A DNA stretch of 37,805 nt from Gemmataceae bacterium. GTDB lineage: Bacteria; Planctomycetota; Planctomycetia; Gemmatales; Gemmataceae. This document shows, one piece after another, positions 7,609 through 17,335 of this stretch. The position numbers and the translations under genes are program-made. A model generated the notes under the pieces. The model saw only the letters and a list, made by a program, of their open reading frames with translations. It was not told the DNA's origin and did no database searches. Position 1 is the first letter of the stretch; every line of letters starts with the position of its first letter. The stretch lies in assembly GCA_022616435.1 (NCBI GenBank), contig JAKEET010000110.1:1-37805 (forward strand). The letters are read 5' to 3'.

Positions 7609-8757
7609 ATGCGCAGCTTCATCATCCTCACCCTGGTCGCCGGTTTAGCCGCGGCCGGGGATGCCCCGCCCTTCCAGTGCGACAAAAATACCCTCGCCTG
7701 GTCGCTCCCGTGGGAAGATGACTGGGTAACCGCCGTGGCGTTCGCCGGACCGCGCACGCTGGTCGCCGGCAATGAACAGGGCGCCATCCTGGTTTGGAAG
7801 CTGCCGGAAAAGGTCGGCGACCCCGCTCCCCTGCCCGTTCGCACGCTGGACGGCCACACCAACGGCATCACCCGGCTCGTCGTGTCGCCCGACGGACGCT
7901 GGCTCGTGTCCGCGAGCAAGGACCGCACCATCCGCATCTGGGACATGAAGGCACAGTCCACGGACAAGGCCACGGTCATCGTCGATGCCAAGAAACGCGA
8001 GAAGGCCGCGAAGAAGGCGGGCATGAAAGAGCTGCCCAAGGCGCCGGGCGCGACCGTCCTCGTCCAGAAGGCGGACCGCGTCTTTGCCCAGCACAAGGAT
8101 TGGATCCTCGGCCTCGCGCTCGCCAAGGACGGCAAGACCGTCGTCTCCGGCGACGATGGCGGCCAGGTGTACGTCTGGAGCTTCGACACGGCAAAAGTGG
8201 AACGCGAATGGAAAGTCAAAGGCTGGGTGTTCGCGCTGGCCCTGTCGCCGACGACGTCCCAGGCGCTGATCTCGGAGCGCATTCCACTGGTCTTCGATTC
8301 GGATCGACATGCCGCGGTCAAGATCTGGGATGCCGCCGCGATCAAGGTGGAGCGCGACCTGTCACCCGCGTTCAAGGGCGAGTTTTTCGAAACCGCCGCC
8401 TTCGCTCCCGACGGCAAGCTGCTGGCCATCGGGCGGGCCGGCGAGACCGAGAAGGGCAAGATCGTGCTGCTCGATCCGGCGACCGGCAAGAAGGTCCGCG
8501 AGCTGGCCGGCCACCGGGGCGGCTGCAACGACATGACGTTCTCGGCCGACGGACAGCGCCTCATCTCCTGCGGCCGCGACACGCTGGTGCGGATCTGGAA
8601 CCCGGCCGACGGCAAGCAGGTGGCTGAACTGGGCAAGTCGCGCGGCGGCCAGTTCAAGGACGTGCTGCACGCGGTGTCGCTGTCGCCCGACCAGCGCTGG
8701 GTGGCCGCCGCCGACATGGCGGGCATGGTACAGGTTTGGCGCTGCGAAGCAAAATGA
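7609..8757 (+). CDS. Secreted WD40 repeat protein
   Basis: The 382-aa protein has a short signal peptide (MRSFIILTLVAGLAAAGDA). WD40 blades then show the pattern GH...D...(I/V)W: LDGHTNGITRLVVSPDG with TIRIWD, a blade ending VYVWSFD, one ending AVKIWDAA, HRGGCNDMTFSADG with LVRIWN, and a last one ending VQVWRC. About six or seven blades would close a propeller. A Lys/Ala-rich insert (about 125-150, DAKKREKAAKKAGMKELPK) projects from one blade. It lies in the order DUF1549/DUF1553-DUF1501-WD40, a frequent planctomycete combination. A scaffold role in the periplasm is inferred. Confidence 0.88.
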   Translation: MRSFIILTLVAGLAAAGDAPPFQCDKNTLAWSLPWEDDWVTAVAFAGPRTLVAGNEQGAILVWKLPEKVGDPAPLPVRTLDGHTNGITRLVVSPDGRWLVSASKDRTIRIWDMKAQSTDKATVIVDAKKREKAAKKAGMKELPKAPGATVLVQKADRVFAQHKDWILGLALAKDGKTVVSGDDGGQVYVWSFDTAKVEREWKVKGWVFALALSPTTSQALISERIPLVFDSDRHAAVKIWDAAAIKVERDLSPAFKGEFFETAAFAPDGKLLAIGRAGETEKGKIVLLDPATGKKVRELAGHRGGCNDMTFSADGQRLISCGRDTLVRIWNPADGKQVAELGKSRGGQFKDVLHAVSLSPDQRWVAAADMAGMVQVWRCEAK

Positions 8758-8818
8758 GGCTTGCTGTTTAGGCTGTTCGAGCCGCCGTCGCCATGGAACG
8801 AACGCAAAACGGCAAGCC
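8758..8818. repeat. Intergenic inverted repeat upstream of gcvPA
   Basis: The arms GGCTTGCTGTTT (8758-8769) and AAACGGCAAGCC (8807-8818) pair at 11 of 12 positions, starting 1 bp after the WD40 stop. A weaker inner pairing (TTCG/CGAA) extends it. It probably acts as the 3' hairpin of the WD40 transcript. The arm is related to those at 3057 and 22444. Confidence 0.6.
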
Positions 8819-8892
8819 GATCGCCCTTCCCCAAGTTCCGTGCCCTTCATAAGAAAATCATCGATTGCCAATCGTCTTCGAGGGACCCACCC

Positions 8893-10233
<1,341 letters not shown>

Positions 10234-10243
10234 CGGATGGCTC

Positions 10244-10394
10244 GGGTGGCATTGCTTTCGCGGATCCCTCGCCACGCAGACATCGATTGGACCAACACCG
10301 CGAAAGCATGCGGGGCACGCCGGGGACGCATGCTTTCGCCGTGATGGTCCAGATCATTCACGCGTGGCAAGGGATCGGCGAAAGCATGCCACCC
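10244..10394. repeat. 151-bp imperfect palindrome between gcvPA and gcvPB
   Basis: The left arm (10244-10311) and right arm (10328-10394) are near reverse complements over about 67 bp around a 16-base loop. Matched blocks are GGGTGGCAT/ATGCCACCC at the ends, GCTTTCGC/GCGAAAGC, GATCCCT/AGGGATC, GCCACGC/GCGTGGC, GGACCA/TGGTCC and GCATGC/GCATGC next to the loop. A third copy of ATGCCACCC follows at 10402-10410. The RNA would fold into one long hairpin inside the gcv operon. It looks like a small non-coding palindromic element of the MITE or REP type, but no target-site duplication is evident by eye. Confidence 0.85.
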
Positions 10395-10438
10395 AACCGG
10401 AATGCCACCCAAACCGGCATGGGACAACGATTACGCAC

Positions 10439-11884
10439 ATGACCAACAACCAATCCACCGAGCTTCTGTTCGAGCTGAGTCACGCGGGCCGCCGCTGCCA
10501 GCGCTTGCCGGCCAGCGACGTGCCGGCCGCGCTGGACCTGCTCCCCGCGGACGCGGTCGCCGATGCGCCGCCGCCCTTGCCGGAGGTCGGCGAGATCGAC
10601 CTCATCCGCCACTTCGTCAACCTGTCGAAGCGGAACATGTCGATCGACACCAACTTCTATCCGCTGGGGTCGTGCACGATGAAGTACAATCCCAAGCGGC
10701 ACGAGCGCCTCGCGTCGCTGCCGGGGATGGCGAATTTGCACCCGCTGACGCCCGACGCCGCCTGCCAGGGAATGCTGCACGTCCTCTGGGAAATGCAGAA
10801 CATCCTCACCGAGATCGCCGGCCTCGATGCCGTGTCGCTGCAGCCGGCCGCAGGCGCCCAGGGCGAATTGACGGCGTTGCTTGTCGCGGCCGCGCATTTC
10901 GGCGACCAGGGCCAGGAACGGACCCGGGTGCTGATCCCCGACAGCGCTCACGGCACCAATCCGGCCAGCGCCGCCATCGCCGGCTTTGACACGGTCTCGA
11001 TCAAGAGCAACGAGCGCGGGCTGGTCGACGTCGCCGATCTCAAGGCCAAGCTCGACGACCGCACGGCCGTGTTCATGATCACCAACCCGAACACGCTCGG
11101 CCTGTTCGACGGCCAGATCGCCGAGATCACCGGCCTGCTGCACGACCGCGGGGCGCTGGTCTATCTCGACGGCGCCAACATGAACGCCATCGTCGGCATG
11201 ACCCGGCCCGGCGACTTCGGCATCGACATGATGCACTACAACGTCCACAAGACGTTCACCGGGCCGCACGGCGCCGGCGGGCCAGGGTCAGGCCCCATCG
11301 CGGTCCGGTCGTTCCTGGCGGGCTATCTGCCGGCCCCGATGGTGGTGAAGCATGGCGACCGGTACAAGCTGGACCACGATCGGCCGAAGTCGATCGGCCG
11401 CGTGCGCAGCTTTTTCGGCAACGTCGGCATCCTGCTGCGCGGCTGGTGCTACATCCGCACGCTGGGGCCGGCCGGGCTGCGGGAGATGACCGAGAACGCG
11501 GTCCTCAATGCCAACTATCTGCTGTCGCGCGTGAAAGCCGCCTACGAGGTGCCGCACGGCGACCGCTGCATGCACGAGTTCGTCGCCAGCGCCCGCAACC
11601 TCAAGCGGCAGCGCGGCACGAGCGCCATGGACGTCGCCAAGCGGTTGCTCGACTTCGGCTATCACGCGCCGACGGTGTATTTCCCCCTGGTCGTGCCCGA
11701 GGCGATCATGATCGAGCCGACGGAGACCGAAAGCAAGGCGACGCTGGATGCGTTCGCCGACACCCTGCTGAAGATCCGCGAGGAAGACGCGGCCTTTCTG
11801 CACGATGCCCCGTACACGACGCCGATCAGCCGGCCCGATGAAATCAAGGCCGCCAAGGAGCCGATCCTGCGGTGGAAGCCATGA
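10439..11884 (+). CDS. gcvPB: Glycine dehydrogenase (decarboxylating) subunit 2, GcvPB
   Basis: The 481-aa protein is the C-terminal, PLP-binding half of glycine decarboxylase. Visible signatures are NMSIDTNFYPLGSCTMKYNP, SLQPAAGAQGE, DSAHGTNPASAA, NPNTLGLF, YLDGANMNAIVG and the PLP site MMHYNVHKTFTGPHGAGG with Lys271 as the Schiff-base lysine. The C-terminal domain ends with HAPTVYFPLVVPEAIMIEPTETE, as in the family. I chose the ATG at 10439 because the sequence after it (TNNQSTELLFELS) matches family N-termini and the frame upstream runs through the palindrome. Its stop overlaps the next gene by ATGA. gcvT and gcvH are not in the window. Confidence 0.94.
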   Translation: MTNNQSTELLFELSHAGRRCQRLPASDVPAALDLLPADAVADAPPPLPEVGEIDLIRHFVNLSKRNMSIDTNFYPLGSCTMKYNPKRHERLASLPGMANLHPLTPDAACQGMLHVLWEMQNILTEIAGLDAVSLQPAAGAQGELTALLVAAAHFGDQGQERTRVLIPDSAHGTNPASAAIAGFDTVSIKSNERGLVDVADLKAKLDDRTAVFMITNPNTLGLFDGQIAEITGLLHDRGALVYLDGANMNAIVGMTRPGDFGIDMMHYNVHKTFTGPHGAGGPGSGPIAVRSFLAGYLPAPMVVKHGDRYKLDHDRPKSIGRVRSFFGNVGILLRGWCYIRTLGPAGLREMTENAVLNANYLLSRVKAAYEVPHGDRCMHEFVASARNLKRQRGTSAMDVAKRLLDFGYHAPTVYFPLVVPEAIMIEPTETESKATLDAFADTLLKIREEDAAFLHDAPYTTPISRPDEIKAAKEPILRWKP

Positions 11885-12609
11885 ACGTCCGTCTCTTGCC
11901 GTATGAAGTCGCCGACGGCCCGGGCAACATGGCTCGCGACGAAATCCTTCTGCAAACGGCTGTGGACAATCAGATCGCCTCGCTGCGCTTCTATGGTTGG
12001 TCGGAAGCGACGGTCAGTCTCGGTTACTTTCAGCCCGCCGCGGTGAGATGGTCGGATCGGCGGCTGATGCATCTTCCCTGGGTGCGGCGCCCGACCGGCG
12101 GCGGCACGCTGGTTCACGATCGTGAAGTCACGTACGCCCTGGCGCTTCCTCCCCAATCTGGTTGGCAGGCTGAAGGCCGATGGATCGTTCGGATGCACGA
12201 CATGGTCCGCGCCGCGCTCGGCGGCCTCGGAGCACGCCAGCTGCGATTGGTCGAGGAATTGCGGCCCAGCGGCGCGGGCCTGTGCTTTCAGCAGCACTCC
12301 TTCGGCGACCTGCTCAGTGACGGATCGAAGGTCGCCGGCAGCGCCCAGCGGAAGCACCGGCAGGCGCTCTTGCAGCACGGCGGCATCTTGCTGGCGCAAA
12401 GCCCGCACACGCCATTCTTGCCGGGGCTTCAGGAACTCGAAGGAGTCAGCGTCAACGCCGCACAGGTTCAAGAAGCGGTCGCCGCGGAATTCGCCAAGAC
12501 GACCGGCTGGGCCATCACGCCCGGCGCCTGGACCGAGGACGAGCGCCGCGCGGCGGCGCAGCTCATCGCGGTCAAGTATCGATCAGCGTGGTGGAACGAG
12601 AGGCGCTGA
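11881..12609 (+). CDS. Lipoate-protein ligase A family protein
   Basis: The 242-aa protein belongs to the biotin/lipoate A/B ligase fold (PF03099). Signs are MARDEILL near the start, SLGYFQPA, the lipoate-binding loop VRRPTGGGTLVHD, and SDGSKVAGSAQRK with Lys150, the expected catalytic lysine. It probably attaches lipoyl or octanoyl groups to GcvH; an octanoyltransferase (LipM-like) role is equally possible. The ATG at 11881 overlaps the gcvPB stop (ATGA), so translation is coupled, and the operon context supports a role in maturing the glycine cleavage H-protein. A GTG at 11872 would add three residues. Confidence 0.88.
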   Translation: MNVRLLPYEVADGPGNMARDEILLQTAVDNQIASLRFYGWSEATVSLGYFQPAAVRWSDRRLMHLPWVRRPTGGGTLVHDREVTYALALPPQSGWQAEGRWIVRMHDMVRAALGGLGARQLRLVEELRPSGAGLCFQQHSFGDLLSDGSKVAGSAQRKHRQALLQHGGILLAQSPHTPFLPGLQELEGVSVNAAQVQEAVAAEFAKTTGWAITPGAWTEDERRAAAQLIAVKYRSAWWNERR

Positions 12610-12649
12610 CGCAAGACATGAATCGCGAAACCGGCCGGCGTGAAAACCA

Positions 12650-12684
12650 CCGGCCTGTCGAACAGGGCGTGTTCGACAGACCGG
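12650..12684. terminator. Bidirectional hairpin terminator candidate
   Basis: CCGGCCTGTCGAACA (12650-12664), gggcg, TGTTCGACAGACCGG (12670-12684) forms a 15-bp stem with one mismatch. It lies between the convergent lipoate ligase-like gene (stop 12609) and the Cys-rich gene (stop 12725). It lacks a T-tract on either strand. Confidence 0.65.
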
Positions 12685-12724
12685 CGGGGGCGATGCGTCC
12701 AACCAACGGAGTAGGGGGTTGGAG

Positions 12725-13414
12725 CTAGAACGGATTGCGGACGCCGTTGTCGATGACGCGCGGGGCCAGGGCCGGGGCGGTCAGCGGGACCGGCGCCGTC
12801 ACGATCGCCGGCGACCACGGGTGGCCGGGCGGATAGATGATTCCGGCTTCCCCGGTGGTCTTCGGGGCCGGCATCTTCTTCGGGTCCGTGCCCGGCACCT
12901 TCTGCGGTTGCTTCAAGTGCTCGGCGCCGGGCGACAGCGCCGGATCGCAGGCAACGCCGCAATCGCCGCAGCAGCCGCGGTCGCGGCGGAAAGCCTCGCG
13001 AATCCGCTCGAAGAGCCGGCCGCGGCCGCAATCGTCGCAGCACGAGGTGCGGGAGCGTCCACACGGATCGCAACTGCTCTGGCAACGGTGGCCGCAGCTT
13101 GGGCGAACGTGACAACGGGGTTGCGGACAGACGGGTTGACAGCGAACGGGTTCACAGCGAACGGGTTCGCAGCGAACGGGGTGGCAGCGAACCGGCTCAC
13201 AGCGCGGCTGTGCGCGATCCGCGCAGCGATCGCGTCGGAACAAGCCGCGCAGGCGATCGCGCCAGCGCGGACCGGAGTCGCAGCACGAGCTGCCGCAGTT
13301 CGTTTCGCACGACGATACATGACTTACCAGGATGGCATGGTCCACCGGAACGATCGCATCCGGCGTTTGCCCTGCCATCCAGGCGGAACTAACCAACAGA
13401 ATCGCAGCATTCAC
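12725..13414 (-). CDS. Secreted Cys/Arg/Pro-rich repeat protein
   Basis: The 229-aa protein has a signal peptide (NAAILLVSSAWMAGQTPDA). A Cys-rich body follows, with pairs such as CGSSCC, CCDDC and CCGDC. In the middle lies a short tandem array of the pentapeptide CEPVR/CHPVR/CQPVC. Two copies of a related basic block, RDRLRGLFRRDRC and FERIREAFRRDRGCC, flank the array, so part of the protein is an internal duplication. The C-terminus is Pro-rich without cysteines. GGAGGA lies about 10 bases upstream of the start. Exported Cys-rich proteins of this kind are common in planctomycetes and may be disulfide-linked envelope components; that is inference. No enzyme motif is visible. Confidence 0.8.
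   Translation of the reverse strand: MNAAILLVSSAWMAGQTPDAIVPVDHAILVSHVSSCETNCGSSCCDSGPRWRDRLRGLFRRDRCADRAQPRCEPVRCHPVRCEPVRCEPVRCQPVCPQPRCHVRPSCGHRCQSSCDPCGRSRTSCCDDCGRGRLFERIREAFRRDRGCCGDCGVACDPALSPGAEHLKQPQKVPGTDPKKMPAPKTTGEAGIIYPPGHPWSPAIVTAPVPLTAPALAPRVIDNGVRNPF
13126..13200 (-). repeat. 15-bp tandem repeat inside the Cys-rich gene
   Basis: Units of 15 bp (pattern agcgaacgggttcac on the plus strand) start at 13141, 13156, 13171 and 13186, with a degenerate unit at 13126. Each encodes one pentapeptide of the CEPVR type on the minus strand. Near-identity of the units suggests recent slippage or recombination. Confidence 0.8.
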
Positions 13415-13759
13415 AAGGATTCCTCCATTGAGATGGACCGGGTGGCAAGGGAGCGGGTCTCGAGGCGCGGTCCGAGTCGCGCTCGTCCCGATCGGCTCCG
13501 CCGACCTTGGGACGAGACTCGCACCATCTCCCGAAACGTCGTCCGGGAGGCGCTGGTCTGCCGTACGTCGATGGATAACTTCGGCGGCGGCCGGCGCTGC
13601 CCTTTAGCAACTTGCCTGCATTCGCCGCCTGCCGGGTTGCGGACCTGCCGGACGAAATGGTTGTGACCAACGTGGCGCGAATGGTCCGCGAACGAAGTGC
13701 TTGCCGCCCAGAGAACCGGTACGGTTTATGCGACCAAGAAACTCAACGCAGAGGACGCA
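13415..13759. other. 345-bp stretch without a convincing gene
   Basis: This lies upstream of the Cys-rich gene and downstream of the membrane protein gene, both on the minus strand. The frames here are rich in Arg, Pro and Ser and show no domain. A promoter for the Cys-rich gene is expected, but I cannot place -35 and -10 boxes. GGAGGA at 13425-13430 on the minus strand is the only clear signal, the ribosome binding site of that gene. Confidence 0.4.
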
Positions 13760-14875
13760 TCAGCGCGCGGAATGGAAGAACTCGTAGCGCAGATTGAGAT
13801 AGATGAACACGTTGGCCACGACCAAATAACCGATGAGCGGCGTCAGCGCGATGCCTCCCAGGACCATCACGGTGGCGTCGATGACCTGGTGCTGGCCCGG
13901 CATGGCGCCGAGCGGCCAACTGGCAATGGCGATCGGAATCAAGAGCGGCACCGTGAACACGGCCGCCAGGGTCGTCGCCAGGGCCTCGTACAGGAAGATG
14001 CGACCGAGGTGCTTGCCAAGCAGCCGCCACCAATCGCGGATGCCCTGCAGAAACGATCCCTGCTCGACGATCAGAATGGGACCGAGCAGCAACGGCGCCA
14101 GGGCGATGACCGGCCAGAAGATCACTTCGAGAATCAAGCGGACGATTTCCGTGGCGCTGGCGGCATGGCCCCACCAGGCCGAGCCGCCGGCGTGCTGTTC
14201 GCGCATCCACCCTGGAATCCAGCGCAACAGCCAGATCAACACCGCCGCGGCGCCGAGCACAATCAGCAACGCCGCCGCCAGGCGCAGCGTCTGCCCGATG
14301 ATGCCCGACCACAGCTCGCTGCGGCGCGGCTGCCGCATCTTCGACAACTCCAGGGCGGTGTACTTGGTGATGAACGTGATTCCCAGGCAGATGGCCAGCA
14401 GCATCACGATGGCCCAGATGCTGGCCGCGACCGTCCATTCGAATTGGGATTCGCCGAAAGTGGTGGCGAGAAGTTTCCAGGTGATCACGCCGACGCCGCC
14501 GAGCATTCCCAGCAGGCAGGCGGTGCCGAGCTTGGCGCGGTGGAGGCTGCTGTCCAGGGCGTCGAGCAGCTCGCGCACCAGGCCGCGCACGCCCAGCAGC
14601 CGCCATTCCTGCACAGCGGCGCGGCTGCGCATGCGGCCATCGGGCATGCCGTTGCCCCGGTTGGAGCGCGCCCGGGCCACGGCGGCCGACTCCGCCAGCT
14701 CCTGGACGTCAGGCAATGATCGCCAATCTTCCTTCTCCGTGCGCCGCACCCGGCTGGTCAGCGGAATTCGCCCCTTGCGCACGTGGTACCGGAGCGACAC
14801 GGTGCTGCGCGACCGAATCACCCGGCCATCCGGCAAGCGCACGTACCAGATGTCTTTGTCTTGGATGGCGGCCAT
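13760..14875 (-). CDS. GYF_2-like domain multi-pass membrane protein
   Basis: The 371-aa protein starts with a soluble region (about 1-60). The run WYVRLPDGRVIRSRSTVSLR, then RKGRIPLTSRVRR and DWRSL, resembles the GYF_2/DUF4339 domain often found at the N-terminus of bacterial membrane proteins. About six hydrophobic segments follow, including CLLGMLGGVGVITWKLLATT, AIVMLLAICLGITFITKY, LAAALLIVLGAAAVLIWLL and VTVMVLGG-type segments near the end. The start at 14875 has GGGGAG 7 bases upstream. No catalytic motif is visible and the function is unknown. It is not in an obvious operon. Confidence 0.75.
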   Translation of the reverse strand: MAAIQDKDIWYVRLPDGRVIRSRSTVSLRYHVRKGRIPLTSRVRRTEKEDWRSLPDVQELAESAAVARARSNRGNGMPDGRMRSRAAVQEWRLLGVRGLVRELLDALDSSLHRAKLGTACLLGMLGGVGVITWKLLATTFGESQFEWTVAASIWAIVMLLAICLGITFITKYTALELSKMRQPRRSELWSGIIGQTLRLAAALLIVLGAAAVLIWLLRWIPGWMREQHAGGSAWWGHAASATEIVRLILEVIFWPVIALAPLLLGPILIVEQGSFLQGIRDWWRLLGKHLGRIFLYEALATTLAAVFTVPLLIPIAIASWPLGAMPGQHQVIDATVMVLGGIALTPLIGYLVVANVFIYLNLRYEFFHSAR

Positions 14876-15246
14876 GAGCGATCTCCCCAATCTATTCCAC
14901 CCTACGCGCGCGCCGCAAACTGCGCCAAGGTGTCTTTTTTGCAAAGAGAACACCAACGACACGGCGTGCTTGCAGGAAAAGTCGGCAGAACCGGCACCCC
15001 GAGTTCGCTGCTGGCCGAAGTTGTTCCGAAGGATCGGGGAAGCGGTAGTGGTCAGATTGTCGCCTTTCGCTCCGCGAAAGAGCACCCCCTTTCGCGGAGC
15101 GAAAGGCGACCGTAGCCAAACGGACCCACTACTGGGGAAGCAGTCATCTTGTCCCCCGCATCCTGTCCTTGTTACGATGGCCGCACGCTGATGGTTTGTT
15201 TTCGCTATCCGAAAAGGGGACAGACCCCTTTCCGGAGGGCCTATTG
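14876..15246. other. 371-bp divergent spacer with a long inverted repeat
   Basis: The spacer separates the membrane protein (minus) from the GT87-like gene (plus). It holds the 22-bp perfect inverted repeat at 15059-15110. A second small hairpin, AAAGGGG-acaga-CCCCTTT, lies at about 15214-15232, just before the GGAGGG ribosome binding site of the GT87-like gene (15234-15239). No protein-coding frame in it looks real. Confidence 0.6.
15059..15110. repeat. Perfect 22-bp inverted repeat
   Basis: The left arm at 15059-15080 begins GTCGCCTTTCGC and ends CGCGAAAG. The right arm at 15089-15110 is its exact reverse complement, with an 8-base loop (agcacccc). Exact arms suggest a recently moved or selected element. 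It is one of several spacer hairpins in this window. Confidence 0.85.
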
Positions 15247-16611
15247 ATGCAAGGATGCACAGCCATGTTCCCCGGCGTCGCAGCTTCCGCCCCCTCCGTA
15301 CTTCGTCACCGCTGGTTCGTGCTTGGTCTGGCGGCGTTTTTCCTGGTCCTGAACGTCAAGGTGCTGTTCAAAGTCCAGTTCTCGTCGCGCGAGAGCCGCT
15401 CGGCCATCGTCCGCTGGATTCCACAACTGCAAGAATTGCAGGAAGATACGAACATCTGGCGACGGCACAACTACCCCAACCCGCCGATCATGGCCATGAT
15501 TCTGCTGCCGTTCGCGCAGGTCCCGGCCGGCGTGGGCGCGCTGGCCTGGTTCTACTGCAAGGTCGCCATGACCATCTGGGCGATCCACATGCTGTTTCGC
15601 CTGCTCGACCAACCCGGCCGGCCCTTCCCCGCCTGGGGTAAGATCCTCGCCGTGCTGCTCAGCTTGCGACCGATTCAGGGAGACCTCACCCACGGCAACG
15701 TCAACCTGTTCATTCTGTTTCTGGTGGTTGCCTGTCTGGCGGCGTTCACGTATCGGCGCGATTGGTTGGCGGGCCTGGCGCTCGCCCTGGCCATTGCCTG
15801 CAAGATCACGCCGGCCCTGTTCATCCCCTACTTCGTGTGGAAACGCGCCTGGAAAACCCTCGCGGCCACGGCGGTCGGCCTCGCGCTGTTCTTCTTCGCC
15901 GTGCCCGGTCTCGCGTTCGGCTGGCAGAAGAACTGGACGTACCTGCAAAGCTGGCAACAGGTGATGGTGCAGCCGTTCGTCGAAGGCTCGATCACCAGCG
16001 AGCACCAGAATCAGTCGCTGCCGGGCCTGATGGCCCGCATGCTGACGGAGGCGCCGTCGTACGCCGAGTATGAGGGCCACCGTTACGTGCCGACGGCGTA
16101 TCACAACGTCGCCGAGCTGGATCGAACCACCTTGCAATGGCTGGTCAAAGGATGCATGGCCGCGTTCGCGCTCGTGGTCGTGTGGCGGTGCCGCACGCCG
16201 ATCGACGACCGGACCAATTGGAAGCTGTTCGTGGAGTACGGCGTGGTCGTGCTGGGGATGCTGCTGTTCAGCGAGCGCACCTGGAAGCATCACGCGGTCA
16301 CGCTGCTGATCCCGTTCGCGGTCTTGAGTTACCTCCTGTCGGCGTTCGCGCTGTCACGGGGCCAGCGCCGCGTCGTCATCGGCGGCCTCGCCCTGACCAG
16401 CCTGGCGATGCTGTCCACCAGCACCGGCTTCTGGGACACGCACGACTTGATCGGCAAGACGGCGCAGGTGTACGGGGCGTACGTCTGGGCATTCTTGATC
16501 CTTGCCGCGACTCTCTTCGCGACCGTAGGTTGGTCGCCCATGGCGAAGTGCGAACACAGCAGCCCCGAATCGGGTTGCGAATCGGAATTCTATCCTACGG
16601 GAACGAGCTAG
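15247..16611 (+). CDS. GT87-like (DUF2029) membrane glycosyltransferase
   Basis: The 454-aa multi-pass protein resembles the GT87/DUF2029 family, polyprenol-phosphate-dependent mannosyltransferases. It has a first helix (FVLGLAAFFLVLNVKVLF), then the periplasmic loop with YPNPPIMAMILLPFAQVP, typical of the family (YPP-type motif), followed by LRPIQGDLTHGNVNLFILFLV and LALAIACKITPALFIPYF. The sugar and acceptor are unknown. I chose the ATG at 15247 because GGAGGG lies 7 bases upstream; a second ATG at 15265 is possible. The stop overlaps the stop of the convergent gene at 16608 within CTAG. Confidence 0.85.
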   Translation: MQGCTAMFPGVAASAPSVLRHRWFVLGLAAFFLVLNVKVLFKVQFSSRESRSAIVRWIPQLQELQEDTNIWRRHNYPNPPIMAMILLPFAQVPAGVGALAWFYCKVAMTIWAIHMLFRLLDQPGRPFPAWGKILAVLLSLRPIQGDLTHGNVNLFILFLVVACLAAFTYRRDWLAGLALALAIACKITPALFIPYFVWKRAWKTLAATAVGLALFFFAVPGLAFGWQKNWTYLQSWQQVMVQPFVEGSITSEHQNQSLPGLMARMLTEAPSYAEYEGHRYVPTAYHNVAELDRTTLQWLVKGCMAAFALVVVWRCRTPIDDRTNWKLFVEYGVVVLGMLLFSERTWKHHAVTLLIPFAVLSYLLSAFALSRGQRRVVIGGLALTSLAMLSTSTGFWDTHDLIGKTAQVYGAYVWAFLILAATLFATVGWSPMAKCEHSSPESGCESEFYPTGTS

Positions 16612-17102
16612 CTCACCGCTTCCATCGCCAGTTGCCGCGGCCGGCCCGGAATCGCCGAATCCACATCGACCGCCGCCAGATCCATCCATTGCCGGGCGCC
16701 GTCTTGCAGCTCCGACAAACCCACCCAGTGCAGCACGCTCGGCTCGTCGCGGTCCAACTCGAATTCCGCGATCGTCGGCGTGCCGTCCATGAAGTGCAGC
16801 CGGCCGGTCTTACCGTGGCGCTCCAGGTAGAAACGGCGCACGCGATGGCCGGGGATGCGATTCAAATCGTCCTCGCGGCTCGACAAGGGGAGGCACACCA
16901 GCTTGATCAGCTTTTCGCGGCAGCCGCCGAGGCGCTTGCCCAGGCCGAACAGCCGCAGCCCGTGCCGACAGAACGCGTCGAAACCGATCGCCAGCGGCCG
17001 GCCGTCCGGCCAGCACGGCAAGTAGCCTTCGAGGCGAACGCGTTCATCTTGCCGATCACGAGAAGGATCACGCCGGAAAAGGATAGTGAGAATTCGAGAC
17101 AT
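16608..17102 (-). CDS. Hypothetical protein (164 aa)
   Basis: I do not recognise this protein. It begins MSRILTILFRRDPSRDRQDE and contains VRLEGYLPCWPDGRPLAIGF, KLIKLVCLPLSSREDDLNRIP and HFMDGTPTIAEFELDRDEPS. It appears soluble with mixed alpha/beta content, and no signal peptide or membrane segment is visible. The frame extends upstream to 17183, but that part (SGPFGETDVPGSRR) looks non-coding, so the ATG at 17102 is preferred. It is convergent with the GT87-like gene, their stop codons sharing CTAG. The amino acid pattern supports a real gene; the function is unknown. Confidence 0.6.
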   Translation of the reverse strand: MSRILTILFRRDPSRDRQDERVRLEGYLPCWPDGRPLAIGFDAFCRHGLRLFGLGKRLGGCREKLIKLVCLPLSSREDDLNRIPGHRVRRFYLERHGKTGRLHFMDGTPTIAEFELDRDEPSVLHWVGLSELQDGARQWMDLAAVDVDSAIPGRPRQLAMEAVS

Positions 17103-17335
17103 CCAGGGTCCACGCTCCAATAGTTGGGGTCGAATCGTGCGGCGGGAACCTGGAACGTCCGTTTCCCCGAAAGGGCCCGACACCGCATTTGGGAGCTGGC
17201 GGCAGCGCCCATGCCAAACGCAGAGATGGTAATATAGGCAAAATCAGCAGATCGACGAGATCCGGCCCAAAAAAAGTCAGTCCCCAGGTGAGTGGATGTT
17301 CAGACGTGGATTTCGCACGAGTTTCACGCAAAGCT

